Assembly (NCBI GenBank): GCA_036873135.1
Contig: JAPTYO010000002.1
Span: forward strand, 19,556,452-19,620,451
Reading direction: 5' to 3'
DNA length: 64,000 bases
Origin: Clarkia xantiana subsp. parviflora
Taxonomy: Eukaryota > Streptophyta > Magnoliopsida > Myrtales > Onagraceae
In this document: positions 1 through 11,470 of the stretch, piece after piece
How positions within the stretch are numbered: position 1 is the stretch's first letter
How the letters are laid out: the number at the start of each line of letters is the position of its first letter
Notes under the pieces: model-generated
Seen by the model: only the letters and a program-made list of their open reading frames with translations
The model's database searches: none
What the model was told of the DNA's origin: nothing
Position numbers and translations under genes: made by a program

Positions 1-170
1 ACTTGAGCGTCGGAGTGGGCCCAACCAACATTCCCCCCTCCCACGCTGGTTACTGCCCCTCGTGCAGGATCCGAAGATCGAGAGTTCGAGGTCGAGGATT
101 GGAAGATTAGCTCGGTGATTGTGTTTTAAGGATCGCGGCGTTCCCGTCCTTATACATACATCCCGAGCCC
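1..170 (+). repeat. Fragment of a Ty3/gypsy LTR (R/U5-like)
   Basis: The first 170 bases carry a signature also seen in the R/U5 part of the LTRs at 3388-4183 and 12896-13690: CTT(A)GAG, a run of C in a CTCCCACG/CTCTCCGTG context, then CTCGTGCAGGA or TTCGTGCAGGA. I read it as a piece of a related LTR. It joins the copia sequence that follows without a visible boundary, so this is a composite of two broken elements. The left end is outside the window. Confidence 0.4.
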
Positions 171-174
171 GTTC

Positions 175-870
175 GTGAAAAGAGAATCCCGAAGCCGCCC
201 AAGTGGAAGCGAACATAACAATGCTGATGTGATCTTTGGATTAAAACTCATTAGATCATCGGAATGTCTCGTTCTAAGTCAAACTCATATTGACAAGATT
301 TTGGATAAATTCAACAAAGATGACAAGAACGAGGTCACTACTCCAATAAATACGAGTAAGTATATTTCAAAGAACAAGGGAGAATGTTTTACCCAAATTG
401 AGTACGCTCAAATTATTGGAAGTGTCATGTACTTAATGTCATGCAATAGACCAGATATCGCTCACGTTGTAAGTGTATTGAGTCGATATTCGAGTAACCC
501 TAGTGTTGACCACTAGAACGGGGTAATCAGGGTACTTAGGTATCTGAGACATATTCGTAATCATGGTCTAGACAAAGAGATGTCTTTATGTGATAGAATG
601 TTATAGTGATGCAAAATTTATATCCGATTAGACACTACCACATTGAGTATAAGTGGTTACGTATTCACCTTACGAGGTGCAACAGTGTCGTAGAAAATCC
701 TCGAAACAAACAGTCATAGCCAGATCGACGATCAAGTCTGAGTTATTGTACTGGAAAAATGTGCCGAATATGCAGAATGGCTATGCCATTTTCTCGAGGA
801 TTTTACTAATTGGCCAAAACCTGTGTTAGTGCAAAGATTGATGAGTTTGTTTTTGGTTTAATCCAAATTA
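175..870 (+). pseudogene. Ty1/copia reverse transcriptase C-terminus and decayed RNase H
   Basis: About positions 215-516 translate to the end of a copia-type reverse transcriptase. The connection region is recognisable: DVIFGLKLIRS, then IDKILDKF, then YAQIIGSVMYLM and RPDIAHVVSVLSRY, typical of the RVT_2 family. The frame stops at 514-516, but the next bases still read as the conserved continuation (RVLRYLRHIR). Up to about 870 the RNase H part can be followed only through stops and frameshifts (KSSKQ and STIKSE motifs survive). Integrase and the front of RT are missing to the left. This is a dead fragment of a copia element. Confidence 0.75.
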
Positions 871-1952
871 AATCCAATCTAATGAAATGTTGAAGATTTT
901 CTTTAAGAGACAAGGTTAAAGCAGAAATATTTGGTGCACCCCCCATTTGGCCTGAAAACCTTTGTTAAAGGGTGGGAAATGGGATACTTTGCGACCCTGT
1001 TGTCCACAAAAGAATCAATCTAAATTTAGATGTTGGATTAACAAAATTATTCCTGCAGGAAATGATAGTCTGAGGACTTTGTTGGTTTGAGAACATTGAT
1101 GCAACATTGCGATAATCAATCTGTATAACACAGTATAACCTATCTAATGGAATGTCCAAACATATACGTCATAGACGTTATATGTCCATTAGACAGTTGC
1201 TCTCAAATATATTTATTGTGCCCAATATAGTAAAGTCGGCAGATAAATAGCGAATCCGCTACCCGAAAGGGTTAAACAGAGAGTTATTTGGCCAAGCAAC
1301 GAAGGGAATGGGGCTAAAGCCCGTGTAGGAAACGCTCTTAAGAAGGAAAACCCAACCATGAAGACTGGAGATCCCAAGAACTTGGTTCAATGGGACAACC
1401 TAATCACAAGAGTGAGTATGATCACTGTGGGGGTCAAACCCCGAGCCCATTCCTATGATCCATACAATGATGGATATAAGGTTAAGTTTTAGCTTGTGTT
1501 GATCTTCAAACATCGGTTAAACCGAGCATAGTAATTGCAAATTACTTAATTGAAATCAAACTTTATGCAAAGATTTTAATGATTCGTAAGGAGAACTCAG
1601 AGTCGTGATGATGCTCTTGAGACATTGAATCACCTATGCGAGTGAGAAGTGGGGCCGCTTCGAAAGGAATTGTTGATGGCACAATTCTTAGAAACGCTTG
1701 CAGAACCAGGCGAGTGATCCAGGGCCTAGGGATCACAGGGCGTGAATCGAACCATACTAGGAAGGTACCTGTGTGGGTTATGTCGTCATCTACACCAACG
1801 ACAGTCGGTTCAAGGACATCGCGTATACCGACCAGTCAGTAGAGAAGGCCCGATCTCACAAGGGATAAGTTCAAAGGGGTTACCCCTACCTATCATTTGC
1901 AGGTATTGACCGTTGAACTCAACATTCGTGTCTAAATTTTGAATTTCCATTC

Positions 1953-2615
1953 TTGTGGGGGATTGTTGGACTTGGGCTATTTTTTCATTTTTATTAAAAC
2001 AATTATTTGGGCTAGTTTGTTGTTGAGCCCCAAAGAGATTAGAGCCCATGTTAATAGCCCATTTTTTATTGAATGGAAACGCAAGTTTGTTTGTACCACA
2101 TCGACTATTTTAGCTTCCCCCTCCCTTCTCCTCTCCTATTTAAAGGAGTCTTCTACTTCAATTTTTTACACAATGAGAAATGAAATCTCTTCCTTCTTGG
2201 TTGAGTTTTCAATTTTTTGGAACCCATAATTTTGGGATCCAATTATATTTTATCATCCTCTGTTCTTCGAGTTGACGAATTGCAGAGTTCTTCTAGGTTG
2301 ATTTCGACTTATGTCGTGTTCAACCTTTCTAGTAAAAAAAATTTAGTCGTTGTCGTCGGCTTTCATGTTCTTTGTTTGAGTTCAGGTATTGGGTTCGGTT
2401 CGGTCGAACGTGTTGCATGCATAACACGATTCGATGACACTGTTGAATCCTGGGAGGTGATCGCCCCTTGTATAAACCCCTTTGCATAACCCGAGGGTGG
2501 GGAGGAGCGAAATTTCCTCAAAGAGATTGTGATTAGCACGGGCCTCAGTATAAAAATACGTATTCGTTTTCGTGTTGAACTTTACGTACAATTTCGGTGT
2601 TACCTATATCTTGCA
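1953..2615 (+). repeat. Probable copia polypurine tract and 3' LTR
   Basis: A purine tract (TTGTGGGGGA, 1953-1962) is followed by TGTTGGACTTGGGC, the usual start of an LTR, at 1964. A TATA-like CTATTTAAAGG lies near 2136-2146. The right end is uncertain; a candidate terminal CA lies near 2615. No partner 5' LTR is in the window. The 870-1950 stretch between the RNase H remnant and this LTR shows no coding signal and is probably the element's 3' untranslated part. Confidence 0.45.
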
Positions 2616-3387
2616 TGTTAATTGGATGAATTACTTGTAAGTAACCGAGATTTGACTAATTGCATTTTGGTCCCTGTACTTTATAAATGTGCATATTTAT
2701 CTTCAATATTTCCAACATGGTACACATGAAAAAATCTCATATGGCGGGAACAGGCCCATTTTCTGTCCAATTTGATGGAAATTGAAATAGATTTAGCAAT
2801 TTTCTAAAATTGAAATAAAGTCCAAGTAGCAATTTGTAATTGGCTCAAAGTTCAAGTAGCAATTTGGTTATTAACCCTTTAAAAAAATAACATGTGACGA
2901 AACCAGTGAATTTAAGCTTTAAAATTCACCAACGAGAGTGTCACCTATGCTTCCACTGCATTAAATAATATTTTATAATTTTAATTTAATATGTACACAA
3001 ATATATCTTATCATTTAATTTACTATAATATTATTATCTACTCTTAAATGAATGTCGTACTTAAAGAGTCATACATTTTTCTACGATACTCTGATTTATG
3101 AATACATTTTTTCTTGTGAATGAAGAGATGAAAACTTTATAAATGACTTATGACATCATATATTTATAACTTATATACACTACTATAAAAAAAAATCAAT
3201 CTATAATAGGATGAATATGTTCTTTTAATATATATAATTTTTTTTAAAAAACACAAGTTTTCAAGTTAGGGGTGATATATAAGATAAGTTTTCATATGAG
3301 TGGAATCTCGTTCAAAGCGCGGGTCAATAACTAATTTATTATAATATTATCTACTTGAGAGCATACTATATATCTTAATATGATAAT
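2616..3387. other. AT-rich intergenic spacer
   Basis: No gene seen. Positions about 2650-2880 contain wording common in plant low-copy MITE-like sequence (ATTTTGGTCCCTGTACTTT, repeated AAGTAGCAATTTG), but no clean terminal repeats. Positions 3383-3387 (ATAAT) are the left TSD of element A. Confidence 0.5.
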
Positions 3388-4183
3388 TGATGGATAAATG
3401 TCCAATTCGGGTTCGTATTTACATTTCGGGCCTCGTAAACGTGTCAAAAATTACATCTCGGTTTAAAAACATCTCCCACGATATCAAAACGGTCCGGAAG
3501 CGCATTTACGCGCGTCCGGACCGGACCTCCGGGTTGCGTAAAGCAATCCGGAGGTCCGGGTTGCGCGGCAATCCGGACCTCGCCGAATTGCCCAAATTCG
3601 ACGAGGTCCGGATTGCCCTACGGGTATCGCGCGACTACCGTATCCGCAATTACCGTTGCGTGCAGAGAAGTCAAGTTCGCACATTACCAATATGGATGAC
3701 GGTTACCGCATGATCTTGAACCGTCATCAAACCGCTCTAAAACCGGGTCCGGTCCCAAGAAAGCCTATAAATAGGAGGTCTTGGCCACCCATTTTCACAC
3801 ATTCTCTCATTTGCCCAACTTTGGTATTTTGAGCTCTGACTTCTCTCTAGAAATATTCTCTCTCTAGAAATTACTCTTTTTCCATTATAGTGACTTAAGC
3901 TTCGGAGAGGGCTCCGCTAGCACCACCCCCCCTCTCCGTGCTAGCATTGGTCCTTCGTGCAGGAACCGTTGCCCAGACATCCGCATTTGCGCACAGTCCA
4001 CCGCCTTACAAGACTCGGACATTTCCTTGAGACACAGCCGTACCGAGACACAAACCTCCACAGGAATCAACCGAACACTCGTCAGTGGCCCAACCTCTTC
4101 CCGACGAAGGGTTACAACCCAAAGGCCCGCACAACCACGCGAACGAACGCGTCCTCACGACCCTGTTCATCCCGGACGCAACA
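3388..4183 (+). repeat. 5' LTR of element A
   Basis: It starts TGATGGATAAATGTCC and ends CGGACGCAACA. It matches 12896-13690 almost base for base. It carries a GC-rich block with repeated CCGGACC/GGTCCGG (about 3490-3620), a TATAAATA box and a C-run before the CTTCGTGCAGG motif. Confidence 0.93.
3766..3773 (+). promoter_or_regulatory. TATA box in element A 5' LTR
   Basis: TATAAATA in the context AGCCTATAAATAGGAGG, conserved at 13274-13281 in the 3' LTR. It is the likely core promoter of the element, with the transcript starting shortly downstream. Inferred from sequence only. Confidence 0.55.
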
Positions 4184-4200
4184 TTGGCGCCGTCTACGTG
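4184..4200 (+). other. Primer-binding site of element A
   Basis: TTGGCGCCGTCTACGTG directly follows the LTR. The core TGGCGCCGTC is the same as in element B (minus strand, 42641-42657), where it continues TGTGGGA. Both elements should therefore be primed by the same tRNA species. Confidence 0.65.
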
Positions 4201-4232
4201 ACTCGAACAAAAAGCTACATTTCCGCAAAATC

Positions 4233-6035
4233 ATGACGAGTGATCACAACCCTCCCGAAGAGGTCAAAAACACAAGGAAAAGACCTGGACGTCCCAAGAA
4301 GTCCCCGGCAAACAAAAGATCAGGAGGCCAAATGCCAGCTTGGAGCCAATCGGGACCCTCCCACATTCCAAGAGCTACTTCCGTAGCTTCATCCATACCG
4401 ACTGACAATGTGCCCGACGCACAGCACAATGAGCCAAAGGACAAACATCACGCACCTCCACCTGGTTTCGAGCCAGAGGTACATGAAGATGAATCCCAGG
4501 AAGAAATGCCGCAGGGCGAACAAAGAACGGGGGCAAACCCGATGCCCACCGTTACCCCAGCGATGATGGCGGCACTGGAAGAGTTACTCGCATTCCGCGA
4601 GTCTCTAAAGAACCAAGGATATGCGGCTCAGCCACCTCCGTCTAACCAACAGTACGTCGCGCCAGCAAGAGAGGTGTCGCAAGACACTACTCGCTACGGC
4701 AATCCTTTCCAGGGCCAACACGCAAGACATGAAGCTGCACGGTCATACACTCCTTCCCAAGGAGCCCGTCATTGGAGGAATGAAAGGCAGCCCCCATTCT
4801 ACCACCCACAGCAGCCAACAAGAGATGATCCTTTGCAGGCCACAAGCAGGGATCAATCTGATATCTACCACAACAATGGTCAGCAAAATCCTTCAACAGG
4901 TTATGCTGAACCGGTAAAAGGGTTTACCGCCGAGATGTTGGAAGAAATGGTGGAGAAGAAGATGAAGGAAGCAAAAATGAAGGGTATGCACGCTCTTGAA
5001 GAAAGAGCATCACATCCATTCGCTGACCACTTGGTGAACAGTCGCGTCCCAGACGCACTATATCGAATTGGAGGGGACCTCTACCGGGGAAAGGGAGACC
5101 CAGTTGAACACGTGCAAAAGCACGAGGCCTCTCTGCTAGGCAGAACGAAGAACCCACACCATTTCGCAATGACGTTTTCACAAACTCTTGCCGGGACAGC
5201 AGCGCACTGGTTCTTCTCACTGCCATGCGGAAGTGTTACTTCATGGGCGGACCTAAAGGCCAAGTTCATTCAACGATACATGGGCGAGCGCATATTGTTG
5301 AAAGGGGCAAATGCTCTGGACGACGTCCAACAACAAAACGAAGAATCCCTTGCCGACTACTACGTCCGCTTCAATCAAAACATTTCTGACATTCAGGGAA
5401 ACCTGACTGAAGGAGAAATTGTTCGAGCATTCATTCGAAACCTCGGACGAAGAGGCAATGCCCTAGCTGAAAAAATGGCAAAGCGCCCAGCGGAATCCAT
5501 GGAAGAGTTAGCCGCAATAGTCAAAGAATACATAGATCTCGAAAGATTCAGAAGCCAGAACAAGGCAAAAATCGCTGCAGCAAAGGCAAAAGAAAATCCA
5601 AAGCAGAACCAACCAAAACCACACTCAAGTGGTCAACAAGGAAGACATTGGCAACCTCAGCCGAAAAGACCCTTTCAAGGAGATTTTCAGAAGCCAAAAG
5701 AAGTAAATCTTGCCAACTGCATTCCCTTGAATGCCCCGCTATCTGTAATTTTGAAAGAAATGAAGGACGCGAATATGTGGAAGGAACCAAACAACTTCAG
5801 GAATGGCCCATTGGGAAGAGACAAGGACAAGTGGTGTGAAAACCACGAAGTCTTCGGCCACGAGACCGATAGCTGCGTCAGTCTACGCTTCCGAATCAAC
5901 AACTTCGTCCTCAAGGGCGAATTGAAGCAATTTGTTGATCAGGGCAACAACCCCCCGAGAAAGCCTCAACCAGAGTCGTCAAAAAGAGGAAACAAGGGAA
6001 AAGAGAAGGTCAATGACAACCCTCCGCCAGCCTAG
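4233..6035 (+). CDS. Gag polyprotein of element A
   Basis: This is the structural protein that would form the cytoplasmic particle of the retrotransposon. I start it at the ATG at 4233, just after the LTR and primer site, giving about 600 residues (MTSDHNPPEEVK...); the frame is open further upstream, but only inside the LTR. The first 250 residues are low-complexity and basic, with an AT-hook-like RKRPGRPKK near residue 14. A Retrotrans_gag domain occupies about residues 260-400, with the core TAAHWFFSLPCGSVTSWADL. A zinc-knuckle-like C-x2-H-x4-GH-x4-C pattern (WCENHEVFGHETDSC) is near residue 533. The frame ends at TAG (6033-6035) and stays open afterwards into the protease. The ORF is intact, unlike gag of element B. 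Confidence 0.85.
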   Translation: MTSDHNPPEEVKNTRKRPGRPKKSPANKRSGGQMPAWSQSGPSHIPRATSVASSIPTDNVPDAQHNEPKDKHHAPPPGFEPEVHEDESQEEMPQGEQRTGANPMPTVTPAMMAALEELLAFRESLKNQGYAAQPPPSNQQYVAPAREVSQDTTRYGNPFQGQHARHEAARSYTPSQGARHWRNERQPPFYHPQQPTRDDPLQATSRDQSDIYHNNGQQNPSTGYAEPVKGFTAEMLEEMVEKKMKEAKMKGMHALEERASHPFADHLVNSRVPDALYRIGGDLYRGKGDPVEHVQKHEASLLGRTKNPHHFAMTFSQTLAGTAAHWFFSLPCGSVTSWADLKAKFIQRYMGERILLKGANALDDVQQQNEESLADYYVRFNQNISDIQGNLTEGEIVRAFIRNLGRRGNALAEKMAKRPAESMEELAAIVKEYIDLERFRSQNKAKIAAAKAKENPKQNQPKPHSSGQQGRHWQPQPKRPFQGDFQKPKEVNLANCIPLNAPLSVILKEMKDANMWKEPNNFRNGPLGRDKDKWCENHEVFGHETDSCVSLRFRINNFVLKGELKQFVDQGNNPPRKPQPESSKRGNKGKEKVNDNPPPA

Positions 6036-7349
6036 CGAGGTGTAATTAACGTCATACACGGAGGGCCTGCCGCCGGAGGACAAGTATCTAATGCTCGGGA
6101 CATTTATGCATCCCAAGCAGCAACACTGCCGAAGTACGGAAAGCGTAAACAACCCGAGCAACAATTCTCCAGGGAGGACTTAAAGCATATCGTTTACCCC
6201 CACGATGATGCTTTAGTCATTACCATGGACATTGACGGGTACGATGTGAAAAGAATTCTTGTGGATGGTGGAAGTTCCGCTGACATTCTACATGTCAGAG
6301 TCCTGGAGCAACTAGGAAAATCTGTCAAGGACCTGTTCCCAGGAACCTTCTCATTAGTCAGCTTCGCCGGAGCAGCTACACAACCCTTGGGTACAATCAC
6401 ACTTCCTGTAATCCTTGGCCAAGGTTGGAGAGCACTACATATCAACGTCACCTTTGTAGTTGTAGAATCTCTCGGAGCTTACAACGGAATCTTGGGACGA
6501 ACAACGATCAATCCCTATGTGATCGTTCCCTCCACCGTCCACCAAAAGATGAAATTCCCAACGGAACATGGGATTGGGGAAGTGCTTGGCGATCATATAA
6601 CCGCAAGACGTTGTTACGTCAATGCCTTGAGAGCAAAACACCAATACCATGTGGCCATGATAAATTCCTTCAAGAGGCAGAAAGTCGTCGATGAAAGAAA
6701 GAAGCAATTGATGGAACAAGCTGTTACAGTTTGGAACCAACAAAGAAGCATCCAGTTCTCACCATGGCACCAGATTTGGCTCGTTAAGCAGGGAGAAAAC
6801 GAGCCAATCATGGAATACTTCATCAGATTTGCCTCCAACGCCTCAACAGCGAAAGCAACAAGAGAAGAAGTGATAAGCGTGTTCTATGCAAACATGAACG
6901 CCAAATCTTTCCTTCTCTTTGGACGAACTCATGAGTGGCAAACAACAAAAACCATGGCAAATCTAAAGGATAAGCTTGAGACAGCAGTCTTATGCGAACA
7001 AGAACTGAGGTGGGGTACATCCCTTAGTTGGGACAAAGGAGTTCAAGCAAAAATGAACAAGCAGGAAGATGCAAGCATTGATATCAACAACATCTTCACA
7101 CCGCTAAACACGGTGGCCGAAGACATTTACGTCAACCTGCTGGAAAACAAGCTCCCAAGTCCACTTGTCCCGGAGACATCTTTCTTGGGCAGCAACATCA
7201 GAGAATGGTGCAAGTACCATAAAACTTGGGGGCACAACACAAACATGTGTCTACCACTAAGGCAGGAAATTGAAGAGTGCATAGCACTAGGGGCATTAAG
7301 GCGATTTGTTGCAACTGGCTCCGCGACATCGTCATCAAACCAGCTATAA
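6036..7349 (+). CDS. Aspartic protease fused to a second, divergent gag-like module
   Basis: Same frame as gag, separated from it only by one TAG. The first part ([10 protein letters not shown] onward) and the aspartic protease follow the Tat order: PHDDALVI, then [10 protein letters not shown] with the catalytic D-G around 6263, then [12 protein letters not shown] and [11 protein letters not shown], up to about 6640. Where a gypsy element would continue into RT, this ORF switches to a gag-like segment (about 6800-7320): EYFIRFASN resembles DYYVRFNQN of the first Gag, and a second zinc-knuckle-like [15 protein letters not shown] with a following LRRFV resembles the end of the first Gag. An ATG start at 6225 is possible but would cut off the linker; readthrough or reinitiation is equally possible. 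The ORF ends at TAA with no RT. Confidence 0.75.
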   Translation, partial: RGVINVIHGGPAAGGQVSNARDIYASQAATLPKYGKRKQPEQQFSREDLKHIVYPHDDALVITMDIDGYDVKRILVDGGSSADILHVRVLEQLGKSVKDLFPGTFSLVSFAGAATQPLGTITLPVILGQGWRALHINVTFVVVESLGAYNGILGRTTINPYVIVPSTVHQKMKFPTEHGIGEVLGDHITARRCYVNALRAKHQYHVAMINSFKRQKVVDERKKQLMEQAVTVWNQQRSIQFSPWHQIWLVKQGENEPIMEYFIRFASNASTAKATREEVISVFYANMNAKSFLLFGRTHEWQTTKTMANLKDKLETAVLCEQELRWGTSLSWDKGVQAKMNKQEDASIDINNIFTPLNTVAEDIYVNLLENKLPSPLVPETSFLGSNIREWCKYHKTWGHNTNMCLPLRQEIEECIALGALRRFVATGSATSSSNQL

Positions 7350-7932
7350 TAAAACGGGAGAAATAACTATCTTTCAGATTACTTTGCGCATTCCTAGTGT
7401 TTCTAGTATAATCAATGTAAATACGCGCAAGTATCTAATAAATTCAATCTACACTTGTAGGTACACATCTAACTCTTGCACGCTATTTTTGGATTAAACG
7501 CGAAGCAACAAAACTACGCGCCTATTATCTACTTCAATAATCCAAGATAATATGTCATGTGCAAGAAAAATCTATTACGCGTTATGTCAACGCTTACAAT
7601 CAACAACAACCTACTCATATTGTCGACTGCATCGAAAGGCATCATCATGGAATCAAAAACTTGGAAGTACATGCTACACTACGATTACTACTCGGGAATT
7701 ACACCAAGTAGTAACCTATGCACAAAAATCTACTTCAACAATACAAGCTAAGCATTGTGTTCAAGGAGGGATTTATGGTATACAACACCAACATATCTAC
7801 TATCTACACCAACAAGGAGTTTATTTCTCCATTCATAATACAGGCGTCTATCTCAAGAAGGTGCCGGCAACACAAAGCCATCAAGCTATGTGCACAATCA
7901 ACTTATATACCGCAATGACAACCTGCGGATTT

Positions 7933-8230
7933 ACTATCAAAACGACGACTATTCAGGGCGTCAACTACAAGCAAAATCTTGGACTATCACCAAGACCTAC
8001 TATCAAAACGACGACTATTCAGGGCGTCAACTACAAGCAAAATCTTGGATTATCACCAAGACCTACTATCAAAACGACGACTATTCAGGGCGTCAACTAC
8101 AAGCAAAATCTTGGATTATCACCAAGACCTACTATCAAAACGACGGCTATTCAGGGCGTCAGCTACAAACAATATCTTGGATTAACACCAAGACCTACTA
8201 CCAAAATACCTTGGAATAACGCCAAGGCCT
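7933..8230 (+). repeat. 66-bp tandem repeat, about 4.5 copies
   Basis: Copies start at 7933, 7999, 8065 and 8131 (exactly 66 bp apart) with ACTATCAAAACGACG; a degraded half copy follows from 8197. The first three are almost identical and the fourth carries several changes. Because 66 is a multiple of three, frames run open through it. Confidence 0.88.
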
Positions 8231-10687
8231 ACTATCAAAATAGCATGTTGTGGTATCCTCTTTTTTAAAAGACAAGCCCCATGTTTACTTCTAAAAAATG
8301 ACATGCTGTGACATCTCTGGTTAGAGGAAAATCCTCATGTTCATAGTCATTCCCTGGATTCAGAACAGGATGGGCATACGGGGCTGATCACCCCTTAAGT
8401 GACGGAAGTTCTCTGTTTAGACAACGACCCCACTCTATAATAAGTGTGTATATCCTGTTTAGGGTTCACTCTTCATGGCGAATGTCCTCTGTTTAGATGA
8501 CACCCCCATATTACGAATGCCATCAGGGTTCGTTTTATACGGCAAAAGTCCTCTGGTTAAGATGACAATTCCGTACTACAGATTTTCAAACCGTGTTGCA
8601 TGGTTCCTGGACACAGAAAGCATGCATCACAATTCATATTCTCAAAAAAGTGTTACATGGTCCCTGGACGCAGGAATCATGTATCACAAATATTTTTTCA
8701 AATATTTTATCTAAAATTTTGCCAAATATTTTATCAAATATCTTATGTATCAAACACCTTTCCAAAAATTTTATCAACACGGTTTTTCGGACGTATCACA
8801 TTCAATGTCAAAATATTTTTTCAAATATTTTACCAACAAGCTTTTCAGGGTTCACAAAATGCTTCTTCAAAAACTAAAATGTTTTTACGTATGCTTCCCC
8901 AACGCGGGTTGATACACGCTGGCAGGTGCGCACCCTGTTTAAAACTCATAAAATTTACAAGTCGAGTCTTGTACAACGTCGCCTTAGAGTGGAACTAAGA
9001 GACGGTATAAACTACTATCTTGCTTAGCCAAGATAACACCTTTCAAATACACTACTTGTTGAGAAATATTGCTATACGCAAAAATACTTGGCAGGTTGCA
9101 ACACATATAGCGGCATGCTATTCAGGAAAGAAGGGCAATATGCATAATGCATCATGCAAACAATCAGGAGAGCTTTTCAACTTATCAATCAGGAAGTGGC
9201 TATCGGTCACGACTGCAGAGACTATGTCTACGTTACTAGTCATCCACATTCAATAAACACAGGCTCGGCGGAACAAGCAGAAGTTGCCACCGTCCTCTCT
9301 AAACAAAACCTATAGTGTGCAAGTCGCAACATCCTATGCTCTACCCATCTCGCCATGCCTTGGAGTCTAGCCAAGAGGGGCGATCACAACACTTAACAAT
9401 GCGCGACGTACAGTCGCAACTACGGACATCATGTTCATCATCTAAGGATATATATTATATCTTTCAAAGTCCAAAGCATATGGACGACATAGATAACTCA
9501 AGGTATGAAATATTACTAACAAGTTATCACATAATTACTATTGAAAACAGGTCCAGGTGACGAAATATCATGCAAGCAAAAGCATGAACAAATAATTATC
9601 AACATCAACCCATTCACAAAGGGTTCAACATGCTGGAAGCAGATAGCCCAACAGCAACCAAGAGTCAACATCATCTCTAAGAACTTATGGCAAAAAGTTC
9701 ATAATGTCAACATCAAATGCAATGTCGTCATCCACATAGAAGACACGACAAGAACGATTGTTTCAACATTCAGCACAACATAGCTCTTCAACATAAGGGC
9801 GACAATCAGCAATCAACAAACACTTACCTCAGTAGGAGTAACGCTCCTCCTTGGGCCGGTCCCTCGACCGGGGGGCAGAAGACACCACTGCACAACCCTC
9901 AACTCTATTTCTTTTACCACAAGAAGGAATTAGCACGCTCATGCTCAGCATAAAGAACTAAGAATCGCTCGAGGAACGCGCCCCTGCGTCGGATCTTTCG
10001 AGAATTATGCTAAAAACAGAAACTGCAAGCCAGCGATAACTTGGAAAATTAACAAGTTCAAGGAAGATACAATGGGACGTCTAACTCACAAGCCTTTCAC
10101 CGCGACCGCGCCCGAAGACTCCAGAGTAGCGGGGGCACTTGTATGAACATTCCTCTCAACAAATGGATTTCTATACACATCAGCTATCCGCAAAGACAAG
10201 CTTTTTCCCATCAAGATGGAGATAGTGGACTCTCTCATGGTAACAACCGTGGGAAGACTAATTCTGACAAGAGGACAGCAAGATCTAATATCCGGGAAAA
10301 TGCTATCAACAATCCAGTCAGTGCGCAAACACGCACCAACACTTATTTAAGCACTTATGCAACAGACGCTCCATGCGATACAATCGCATAGATACAAGAC
10401 TTATTAGTCTTCGTGCAACAAGTAACAAGCATCGCGCAAGGGGGGCAACCTCTTCAACACATTAACCTTGCATGACAACACCGAGCGCATACTCGCAGCA
10501 TACAAGATTACAATGGTGGATTATTTTCTAAGTGTTTCCATGTACGTGCATACATGTCGACAAGAATGCATGTCGACAAGGAGAAAAATATTCTCTAAGT
10601 ATTTCCATGTACGTACGTACGTGTCGACAAAGATGGATTGCGCACAGCGAGTAGCTATGCCTCCTAATCACACCTACAATGCTCATT

Positions 10688-11470
10688 ATCAAAGCCAACG
10701 CACGTATCAAAGCCAACGCGCGTATCAAAGCCAACGCGCGTATCAAGGTTAACGCGCGTATCAACAACATCAATGCGCGTATCAAAGTTAACGCGCGTAT
10801 CAACATCAATGCGCGTATCAAAGTTAATGCGCGTATCAACATCAATGCGCGTATCAAGGTTAACGCGCGTATCAACATCAATGCGCGTATCAAAGTTAAC
10901 GCGCGTATCAACATCAATGCGCGTAACAAAGTTAATGCGCGTATCAACATCAATGCGCGTATCAAGGTTAACGCGCGTATCAACATCAATGCGCGTATCA
11001 AGGTTAACGCGCGTATCAACATCAATGCGCGTATCAAAGTTAACGCGCGTATCAACATCAATGCGCGTATCAAGGTTAACGCGCGTATCAACATCAATGC
11101 GCGTATCAAAGTTAACGCGCATATCAACATCAATGCGCGTATCAAGGTTAACGCGCGTATCAACATCAATGCGCGTATCAAGGTTAACGCGCGTATCAAC
11201 ATCAATGCGCGTATCAAAGTTAACGCGCGTATCAACATCAATGCGCGTATCAAGGTTAACGCGCGTATCAACATCAATACGCGTATTAAGGTTAACGCAC
11301 GTATCAACATCAATACGCGTATCAAATTTAACGCGCGTATCAACATCAACGCGCGTATCAACATCAATGCGCGTATCAAAGTCAACGCGCGTATCAAAAG
11401 TCAACGCGCGTATCAAAAGTCAACGCACGTATCAAGAAGTCAACGCGCGTATCAAAAAGTCAACGCACGT
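10688..11470 (+). repeat. 18-bp minisatellite with alternating variants (36-bp higher-order unit)
   Basis: Roughly 43 copies of an 18-bp unit. Most of the array alternates GCGCGTATCAACATCAAT with GCGCGTATCAAAGTTAAC or its GGTTAAC form, giving a 36-bp higher-order period. The edges hold simpler units with AGCCAACGCG (left) and AAGTCAACGCG (right). Each unit contains the palindromes ACGCGCGT or GTTAAC. The period is a multiple of three and lacks stops in several frames, so long frames exist on both strands; these are not genes. Confidence 0.92.

Noticed and set aside
7552..8268. 238-codon frame with a 22-residue repeat
   Set aside because: By-product of the 66-bp array inside the non-coding tail of element A; three frames are open at once.
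7933..11470. CRISPR-like arrays
   Set aside because: Units are contiguous tandem repeats without unique spacers, inside a plant retrotransposon.
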